Positions 56,097 to 64,000 of a stretch of 64,000 nucleotides of DNA are shown piece after piece (the stretch's first letter is position 1; every line of letters starts with the position of its first letter). Under the pieces are notes generated by a model. It ran no database searches. It was not told where the DNA came from and worked only from the letters and a program-made list of their open reading frames with translations. Origin of the DNA: Heliocybe sulcata (taxonomy: Eukaryota; Basidiomycota; Agaricomycetes; Gloeophyllales; Gloeophyllaceae); NCBI GenBank assembly GCA_004369045.1, contig ML213521.1, positions 323,001 through 387,000 on the forward strand, in the 5' to 3' direction. The position numbers and the translations under genes are program-made.

Positions 56097-58276
56097 CTAC
56101 AACGGCTCATGCGCCAACCACCTTCTGACCATCTCAAGCGCCTCCTTCGGCCTATCATACGGCGCCTGTCGACACAACATCAGCACACTCTCATCACTGC
56201 AGGGCGCAGCTCCACTATCCACGTACCATATGCCCACCCCCATAGATAGTCGCAAACGTCAAAATCCCAGCACTCTTCGCTAATCCCGCCTTCCGCCTAT
56301 CCGTCTCCCACTCCCTCATCTCTCTTCTCCTGAACTCCTCTCCCCCGCCCCACTCCATCCCCTCCACCCAGGCCTTATTTCCAATCCAATTACACACGTA
56401 ATCATAGCTGCCCACGTAGACGAGGACCCGTACGCCTCGTTCTATGAGCGAGGAGACGTAAAGGTGCGTCGGGAACAGGGCATCGTCGGAGCGGGCGAAG
56501 GCGTTCAAGACGTCGTAGTTGCATTGGGAAAAGGCGGGGACGGAGGGGTCGACGCCTAGTTTCTCGCGAATGGAAGATCGGTTCAGGTAGGCGGATATAT
56601 TTCTGGATTATCAAGAAGACTTAGATAAGTAGATAGGCGAGGAATATTATACGCGACGACGTACTTAGTTACAGGATAGCACATCGTATCCTCGTACTCG
56701 CCCTCGCATTTCTTGCTAATATCGTACGGATTCCCACCTATCCACCATCGCTGTCATTCCAAAACCCTTAAGCTTAGACCTGAATTTACTCACCTGTTGC
56801 GATAAATGGAAACCCGATCTCCTGCCTACAAATCGCGACAGCATCCTCGCACAAGATAGAATCGAATTTATCTATACACGAGTCCTGCATGAGCTTTTGA
56901 CACCGGGGGAGGGCCTGTTTGATGCGGACACAGGTGCTGCGAGCATCAATAAGACGCCGATGACAATTAGAAATACGTTCACTGTGTTAATCACCTTATA
57001 GGTAGGATCGGGGGCAGCGAGGCTGATGTACACGTCATATCATAGAAGCTCAGCGTCATGCTGAACATGTCCGTTTGCCCGTTGCCTATCCTCCCGTTTC
57101 TATGACTCAGTACCCTGCCCACTACGTAGAGAGGAGGAAATAGCAAGACAAACCTAACATTATGGAAGTCAAGTTTATAGGCACCAATCCGGCTTGAACG
57201 AGTCTCGAGTTCTGGTCGTAGATTTCGGAAGCAAATACCGGGATCATGCGGCCCTAGCAAACGTCGACGCGTGATTGGAGTAGGCAATTGTAAGATGACT
57301 AGCACAAGTGAAGACATAGCCACATGGGTGGAATAACTTACAGCATAAGATTCGCCAGCGAGGTGGAACGCTCTGCCCTTGAAAGAGCTGAAGTGCTCAA
57401 AAAATATTGCGAGGAAGGCGGCGATGTCTTTCGCGGCCTCTTCTGAGCGTGTCTATGGTACAAAGACGCAATTCCAGCGATAATTCTGTTACCTCTACGA
57501 TTCTCTGAAGTATGAAGACCGGTACTTACCACGCCCTCGCCATGCTCCGCATACGAAAAGCCGGAATTCACAGGCTGGTCGATGAAGAATATGTTCGCGT
57601 GCTCGTTCCACGAGTAGGGGTGGTGCGCGGTCGTGTTTGGGGAGGTGACTCTGCATGGGCCTGGAAAGTGTCAACTCCGATCTAGCTCTCTTCTTCATTT
57701 GATAGGAAGGAATAGGAACCAACGAGAGGGGGAGGAAGCGTGACCACAGCAAAGAGGACGAAGGGCGAAATGAAGAGCAACATACCCAGCTCCATGAACA
57801 ACCCCATGCTACTCGAACACCCCGGTCCCCCGTTCATCCACATCATCACATCATCTTTCGTAGGATCACCTCTGCTCTCGAAGAAGTAGAAGAACAGATG
57901 CTTTGCTTCAATATCAATATACCCAGTATATGCACTATATCAGCCATGACCTCCGTCAGCTCAAACTGAACCGTGAGGCTTAGGAGGCAGAAACTCACTT
58001 TACGCCTCCGTCGCAGAAATCGCTCCTTTTCACTCTCACTTCATATCTGGGGAAAAACGGATGGTGTAAGGTAGTGAACTGGTCCTCCTTCAGCGCGGTC
58101 AGACTGCCCAGCGGGCTGAAGAGACCCGTGTCGTACGAGTCATAGGAAGGAGCGAGGTTAGGAAGCTGATAGCCTAGTAGGCTCGGTACTGGGAGAGCGA
58201 GATGATGTTGGACTTGGCTCGCAAGGGCCACTCCGGCTGGAGTACAGAAGAATAGGAAACCGGCCTTAAGCTTCAT
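56097..58276 (-). CDS. Serine carboxypeptidase, family S10 (SCP-F)
   Basis: About 506 aa, start at 58276 with signal peptide [20 protein letters not shown]. Differs most from the other copies. Motifs: the canonical [22 protein letters not shown] then [18 protein letters not shown], and GGGHM then APYDRP. The intron that splits the oxyanion motif between NGG and GPG in A, B, D and G is absent here: the exon runs straight through. All phases close and no disabling change is seen. It is head to head with SCP-G, 299 bp apart. Confidence 0.9.
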
Positions 58277-58575
58277 GACAGTTCACCTCTAGGATGACTC
58301 GCCCCCATGGAGCTTTACGAAAACCAATTTCTTGATTCGCATTTTGATATTGGTCCCAGAGTATGCAAGGGAGTAACAAACACTGCGAGGGTTCTCGGTG
58401 GAAGTTTAAGCGTGCCTATCAACGGCATTTCTTGGAGAGCTTGACGCCGAGTGGCTTATCCAGTCAACACGGGAAAGGGTGAGCGATGCCGATGCGAATC
58501 CAGGTACCGTAACGTTATTGACGTGCTATACTTATAAAGAGCCCTCGTCGCTGGATCCAACATTGAAGAGCAACC
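58277..58575. promoter_or_regulatory. Shared promoter region of SCP-F and SCP-G
   Basis: A 299-bp gap between divergent start codons. A TATAAA box at 58533-58538 lies 38 bp before the SCP-G ATG. No equally clear box is seen on the SCP-F side. Confidence 0.6.
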
Positions 58576-60686
58576 ATGAAGGCTGTTCTTGCGCTGGGTC
58601 TACTCGGCTTTCTCGTCGCGTCTGCAGTTGCTGCCGGTCAACATCCTTTCTCTAGCTTTGGGAGCAAGTCTCCTTTACGGGCGCCTGGATTTAAGCCGCA
58701 AAAGCAACCTGCTTATAATGTGGACTACGACCTTTCGAACTACGATGCTGGGTTATTCACGCCTGTGGGGAGTTTGAGCTCGCTGGGGAGCGAGTTCACG
58801 ACGCTTGGGCACCCTGCGTTCCCCAAGCACAGCGTGAGGATTAAGAAGAGCGACTTCTGCGATGGAACTGTAGCGTGCGGCCTTATCTGTCTTTAATGCC
58901 TCAGCTTACAGTATCGTACTGATGACTGCATCAGCGCATATACCGGCTACATTGACATCGAGGCGAGGCACCTGTTCTTTTACTTCTTTGAGAGCAGGAG
59001 CGATCCCGACAAGGACGACGTAATTTTCTGGACCAACGGAGGTGAGCATATGTCCTAGAAACTCTAATAAACACGTGTGCCATCCTGTATCCCTAGGCCC
59101 AGGATGCTCCTCGTCTCTCGGACTGTTCATGGAACTCGGTACGTTGACGCTTTCCGTCTCCTACGGCTGAACGCAGACAATCGATCACAGGCCCCTGCAG
59201 AGTGCCGAGTCCCAATGGCACCGTGTTCCATCCCGAATCCTGGAACTCGAATGCCAACGTGTTCTTCATCGACCAGCCCATCGGTGTCGGCTTCTCGTAC
59301 GCCGAGTACGGCGAGGCTGTCGTAAGTCTTCTACAGCCCTGCCATCCTATCGTTACCCTGACGGCAGCTTGGACGTAGGGCACGACGGAGGAAGCCGCAA
59401 AGGACATTGCTTCGTTTGTCTCCATCTTCTTCGAGAACTTCAGCAGTTTCAAGGGCAGGGCTTTCCACATGGCTGGCGAGTCTTATGGGGTGAGTTATCT
59501 ATCTTCCTATAAAATTCTGCCGCCCTAATCTGTTGAATCACGTGTGTAGGGCCGCTACATCCCCGTATTCGCCTCTGCCGTGTACGACCAAAATGTCAAA
59601 CTCGTAGAGGCTGGTCTGACACCTATCAACCTCTCCTCTGTCATGATCGGTAAACCGCCTTCATAGCTGTCTGCTGAGTTTATGAGTCTTACAGATGCCT
59701 TAGGAAACGGTATTACGGACCCCTTCACATTGATGTCCTCGTACTATGACATGGAGTGCACACCCGCATCTGTTGCTCCCATTCTTGATATCAGGTAAGA
59801 GATATTACTCTCGTTTGTCCACTAGCATTTGCTGAAGGGGTATATGCCAAAAACAGCACTTGCGTCCGCATGAAGCAAGCCATTCCTCGTTGCCAGAAGC
59901 TGATGAAAGAAAGCTGCCAGGACGTCTTTGATGCTATCAGCTGCGAAGAGGCTATGGCTATCTGCTCCATGGAGATTGAGGAGCCTTTCTTTACAACCGG
60001 TAAGTCAGAATCCTTTGTGCTAATGCCTGACCTCACTGCACTTCCCCAGGCATGAACCCCTACGACATCAGCAAAGTCTGTGACGGACCTATCGAAGAGA
60101 CACTTTGCTACCCCGTCACCAAGTACGTGATGATTCTCCCAGTTTATTCGTACAATTTGCTAGACAGCTACTTTCTCCAACCTGCAGGACCATCGGCCAA
60201 TTCCTCGACCGTCCCGACATTCGCGCCGAGATCGGCGTCGACCCTGCCATCACCAGCAACTTCACTTCCTGCAGCACCGCCGTCGGGTACGCCTTCTCCC
60301 TGACCGACGACCGACTGTTCCCTACCTACCTCTATGTCGCGGGTCTGCTCGAGCGCGGCGTCAACGTCCTTATCTACGTCGGCTCCTACGATTGGATCTG
60401 TAACTGGGTGGGCAATGAGCGGTGGACGCTGGCGCTGGAGTGGAGCGGCAAGGAGGAGTTCGGCAAGCAGGGCCTGAGGAACTGGGAGGTGAACGGGAAG
60501 GTGGCGGGTGTCACCAGGAGCGCCGGCGGGTTGACCTTTGCGACGGTCGAGGGTGCTGGGCATATGGTAGGAGAGACCACGATGCTCGGAGAACTGGTTG
60601 CTCATCTATCCTTCCAGGTGCCGTATGACAAGCCAAAGGAGTCGCTCGAGCTAGTGAACAGATGGTTGGCCGGTAAAGAATTGTAG
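58576..60686 (+). CDS. Serine carboxypeptidase, family S10 (SCP-G)
   Basis: Eleven exons, about 514 aa, all phases closing. Signal peptide MKAVLALGLLGFLVASAVAA. Oxyanion motif [17 protein letters not shown] (canonical Cys), nucleophile GESYG then GRYIPVFAS, Asp in [11 protein letters not shown], His in GAGHM then VPYDKP. Exon 1 ends at 58874 and codes the FCDGTVA Cys; exon 2 begins [20 protein letters not shown]. Codon use is more GC-rich at third positions than in SCP-B and SCP-D, and a TATA box is present, which suggests this is a well-expressed copy. Confidence 0.92.
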
Positions 60687-60910
60687 TCTGACTGCATGGC
60701 AGAGGGCGTGCAATGGCATCCATCTGTCCCAATGCAATCGCACGCATTGTCTTCCTGTGCTCGCACTGCTGTTTTACGATGCCAGGGGATGGGTATCGTC
60801 GCCTATGGAAACCTGCATCTACGCCGCCAAAGTTCAAGCAAAAACGGATGTCCAAGCTGTAAGAGGAATGTATTGATGATACAATGACGGCAATTATTGG
60901 CATTCACTAC

Positions 60911-62569
60911 CTATGTATCGTACCAGAGGCAGAACTGCGCGGCGATCAGGTCATCCGCTGATCGTATATTATGAAGGTCGCCTATAGTGGTAGTGAGCAC
61001 CGGTTGCTCGTACATAGGGCTGCTCGGTGTATCGGAATCCTGCACATCGGACTCGATCTCGCCGAACTCCACGTCCTGCGTCTGCTCAAATATTGCCAGG
61101 AGCTCGGTTGTGTCAGGGCGTGATGGGTTCTCGCCGTCCTCGACGATTCTGTCATCTTCACTGTCGTACGAAGACGAGGTTGACGAGGTGCTCATGGCAA
61201 CGTAGGAATCATCTCCGTCGGACTCCTCAAACGTGAGCCGAGTAGTGGCAGAGACCATGGCGTCAACCCCCGGGTCTTCCTCGGGCCAATTATCCTCTCT
61301 CCGAATCATACTGTAAGTCTCTAAGATCGTGGCACCAGGGATGTGGATCGTAAGTGCCTGGCCGGCGGTCTCTGGATGAAGTTTGACCGCTAAGTGAGGC
61401 ATGTAAGCTAGCTCAGGGTCGATGAGCCTGACGCGCTGTAGCGCTGGGAAACCACCAGGCGTGAACTCCTTTATGCGCTTCGCCCAATCGGTCGGCGGCT
61501 CCGGCGCATCTGGGTCAGAATCCTCTTCCGTCGGATGCCAGTCACTATAGTGTCCTCGCGCAGGCCACGATGCGGTATTCGGACTCCAGGCCAGAACATC
61601 TATCCATCGAAGTGTAGGATGGCAAAGCGGGAAGGCGATGTCTGCCATGAAGACGAGGTGTTCCAGGACAGGGCAGTGCTCCATCAGGGGCTGGATGTCG
61701 TACGGCGCGTAGTGGAGGTCGCAGTAAGGGATCACACACTTGACGGAGAGCAGGCGGAGAGTGCGGGCTTGGCTCACAAGTAAGGGGAGGACAGAGGACC
61801 AGAGGCGCCGGTGGAGGTATGAGCAGTCGATGCTCTGCAGGTTGGGGAGGCGGAGAGTTCTGGGGAGCCACTGGAGATCCCAGGTGTCTCCTCGCAGGAT
61901 GCGCAGGGAAAGGTGGTCCAGATAGGGAAGATGTATAGGTGCTGAGAGTGCGTCCACAGTGGGTAACCACGTACTTGAGTGGCCGAGAACGAGTGCCAGG
62001 GATTTCAATCGCGTCGTTGACCGTAAGAGATCAGTCATGGCAGGAGATATCTCTATATCCTCCCCGAATGCCAGGTGCGTGAGGTGATCAAAGTATGGGG
62101 AGATCGTCGACAGTATACCGTGGCTAACAACATGACTCTCTTCGAACAACGGCGCATAGGTGACCATGCTCAGCCGGGGGCACTTTGCGAGCAAGCAGTC
62201 CAGAGACGCAGTGAACGCGTCAGAGCAGATATCAGGCACGGCGCACCCAACAATGATACTCGAGATCATACTCGACAGCTGTGCGTCCGTCGTCTCCTCC
62301 AGTGTGCGCAGCAAAGCTGGAATCTGGCCGACACGGCGCAGCGCGACGTGCTTGTAGAGGAACTCGACGCCCACAGCCCACCACGACTTGCATACGCGAA
62401 CTACGGATTTCTGGTCGCGAACCATGCGTGACCATGGCGAGTTGGGTCCTTGGGTGATCGACGGATCGAGCAGATCAGGAGGTCCGAAGCAATGGCCGAG
62501 TATGATCCTCAGTATTTCGGGGGGTAATTTCAGAATTCCAGCTCTGGTAGACGAGACCGTCTCTGGCAA
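60911..62569 (-). CDS. F-box protein, single exon
   Basis: 552 aa in one exon, unusual in this intron-rich window. The N-terminal 50 residues form an F-box-like motif (GILKLPPEILRIILGHCFG, then VVRVCKSWWAVGVEFLYKHV). The middle holds weak Leu-rich repeats (LKSLALVLGH, LPYLDHLSLRIL, LPNLQSIDCSYLH, CPVLEHLVFM). The C-terminal 130 residues are Asp/Glu/Ser/Thr rich. Agaricomycetes have large lineage-specific F-box families of this kind, presumed SCF substrate adaptors; the target cannot be inferred. Confidence 0.8.
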   Translation of the reverse strand: MPETVSSTRAGILKLPPEILRIILGHCFGPPDLLDPSITQGPNSPWSRMVRDQKSVVRVCKSWWAVGVEFLYKHVALRRVGQIPALLRTLEETTDAQLSSMISSIIVGCAVPDICSDAFTASLDCLLAKCPRLSMVTYAPLFEESHVVSHGILSTISPYFDHLTHLAFGEDIEISPAMTDLLRSTTRLKSLALVLGHSSTWLPTVDALSAPIHLPYLDHLSLRILRGDTWDLQWLPRTLRLPNLQSIDCSYLHRRLWSSVLPLLVSQARTLRLLSVKCVIPYCDLHYAPYDIQPLMEHCPVLEHLVFMADIAFPLCHPTLRWIDVLAWSPNTASWPARGHYSDWHPTEEDSDPDAPEPPTDWAKRIKEFTPGGFPALQRVRLIDPELAYMPHLAVKLHPETAGQALTIHIPGATILETYSMIRREDNWPEEDPGVDAMVSATTRLTFEESDGDDSYVAMSTSSTSSSYDSEDDRIVEDGENPSRPDTTELLAIFEQTQDVEFGEIESDVQDSDTPSSPMYEQPVLTTTIGDLHNIRSADDLIAAQFCLWYDT

Positions 62570-62993
62570 TAATACGCCGCAATCAATATGAAGCTGCAGA
62601 GATGCTGTCCATCGTCACTTACCAGATACTCGTACCTCTTCGCGTTGCGCAGCCTGTCCATCGACTATCATTGCGATCCTTCGTCTCCGTCAAACTTTGA
62701 TAATAATTGGTAGAAGCGGCCACTTAACCGCCAGGTATCCTCCGAGTCTTTATGGATGATCGATGAGTCTTGAGGGACGTTGTCGCAGGTGGTGGCTGCT
62801 TGAAGAGAAGGGATACGATCATGTACGTAGTCGGCTTCAGCCACTACTATGACAGGTATACTCTCGTCCTTTACGGCTTGTTGGGGCACTAATAGAACTA
62901 CTCATAGAAGGCTCAACCCCGCCATACTACCGTATCAGCCCTAGAATACATACTGAAGGCTACTCGCTGTAAGCGAATGGACGGTGACAACCC
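62570..62993. other. Intergenic
   Basis: 5' flank of the F-box gene and 3' flank of GPI18. A 73-codon frame at 62668-62889 (-) has no support. Confidence 0.5.
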
Positions 62994-64000
62994 TCAAGCA
63001 GGTGGTAAACCTGTGGTCCAAAGCACAGTACTAACAGCACCCCACACAACGCTCCACCAGACCCACATCTTGCCCCAATTCCAGACTTGCTGTTCTGACA
63101 ACTTCCTCTCATTATCCGCTCGCTCTACAGGTGTTGCCTTCTCCTTCGCTCTATCTCCTGACACAGGCTCTGCCTTCATGTGTTCTTCAGGCGCTCTCTG
63201 CGAACCCAGCTGCTTTCTGCGCATCACCGGTCGCTTCTCGGAAGTGTTATTGCGCACCAGTAACCACACAGCCGCCCAATAGACGACAGGCATAGACGGC
63301 GCAATGCGAAGGATAATCTGCACGTGCGATGCGAGGAGGAGAGTCGAGGTCAAGACGAACGAGTGGATAACGAAAGGCGTCAGTTTCGCATTGAGAAAGG
63401 GATCCGACGACGCTTTCGCAGCTCCGGTCTCTCGTAGCAGAGTCTCATAAATGTTCGGACCGCGACGGGATAAGTGGAACCAACAGAACGCAAAAATAAT
63501 GGCATAAACAGGAGCTGCCATCAGGAAGTTGGGGACCTGACTGAAGTGCCAGTAGTGCAGAAAGCCGTTGTCCCAGTACTCTGCCTGGACGTACGCATAG
63601 ATGGATGGCGGGAAGCTGGAGCACCAGAGAGGAGGCGATGAGGAGAAGCAGAAGAGACGATAAGCAGACGCTTGATATAAGACGAGAGGGGAAGCCACGA
63701 TGAGGCTAAGGGACGCGGCGTAACCCAGGGTCCCGAGACGAGGCTGGACGGGTAATGAGAAAATTTAGTGAGGCAGAACACAGAGTACATACCCTCTCGT
63801 GTCGGAGGAGCGGCTGTACGAGTACTGGCCAGACAATATAGCCTGCTAGTAATACACCATTTGACCGGAAGGTGGTCGCGACCGCAAAAAACGCTGCCGC
63901 ATGGAGGTAGCGCGACCTAAGACTAGCAAGCATCCCTTCCTTGCGTCGAACATCAATATCACTCTCCTGAATGTTCAAGATGAAGTAGGACGGCTCACCT
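62994..64000 (-). CDS. GPI18: GPI mannosyltransferase 2 (PIG-V), 3' part
   Basis: Multi-span ER enzyme that adds the second mannose to the GPI anchor precursor. Visible exons: beyond 64000 to 63999, 63939-63793, 63743-62994; the 5' part lies outside the window. Seen: RYLHAAAFFAVATTFRSNGVLLAGY, the typical PIG-V stretch YVQAEYWDNGFLHYWHFSQ, PNFLMAAPVYAIIFAFCW, and several further hydrophobic segments. A polar insert rich in Lys, Arg and Glu (about 63090-63260) sits before the last membrane segment (WVWWSVVWGAVSTVLW). Confidence 0.88.

Noticed and set aside
1-64000. CRISPR arrays, bacterial operons, riboswitches, tRNA and rRNA genes
   Set aside because: No repeat-spacer pattern, no tRNA A/B-box pair or rRNA sequence was seen; the gene structure is eukaryotic.

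Overview
The window is nuclear DNA of a filamentous basidiomycete, most likely an Agaricomycete. Nearly every gene is cut by short introns of about 45-80 nt with GTRNGT/YAG ends, and the gene set is fungal: Ssz1, a Clr4-type H3K9 methyltransferase, Tf1/Ty3-type chromoviruses and a family of S10 serine carboxypeptidases. There is no operon structure. I traced exons by hand from splice signals, reading phase and protein-family conservation.

Layout. 1-7.9 kb: 3' end of SSZ1 (+), a nine-exon uridine phosphorylase-like gene (-), and a SOX/MAT-type HMG-box gene (+). 10-15.5 kb: peroxisomal 2,4-dienoyl-CoA reductase SPS19 (+), a small one-membrane-segment protein (+) and arginyltransferase ATE1 (-). 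18.6-26.7 kb: carboxypeptidase SCP-A (+), a tiny Dabb-domain gene ending in SKL (-), the Clr4/SUV39 methyltransferase with two microexons (+) and a CaMK1-type kinase (-). 27.3-36.4 kb: SCP-B (-), a branched-chain aminotransferase with an apparent frameshift (-), MED21 (-), RTF2 (+) and PSD1 (-). 37.1-51.5 kb: a nested pair of LTR retrotransposons. 51.7-64 kb: SCP-D (+, probably decaying), an alanyl-tRNA editing protein (-), the head-to-head pair SCP-F (-) and SCP-G (+), an F-box protein (-) and the 3' part of GPI18 (-, runs off the window).

Themes. Five S10 carboxypeptidase genes and three relics lie on both strands, interleaved with single-copy housekeeping genes; they share an eleven-exon plan. 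The 14.4 kb nested retroelement block lies 161 bp upstream of the SCP-D start codon. Two unrelated genes (SPS19 and the Dabb gene) end in peroxisomal targeting tripeptides. Several gaps of 1-3 kb hold only weak open frames that I could not assign.

The most unusual sequence features are the 7-nt and 9-nt microexons plus a GC-AG intron in the H3K9 methyltransferase gene, the six-exon 104-aa Dabb gene ending in SKL, the Tf1-like self-priming signal in the inner retroelement, and the conflict between LTR divergence and nesting order. I found no clearly new multi-gene system.
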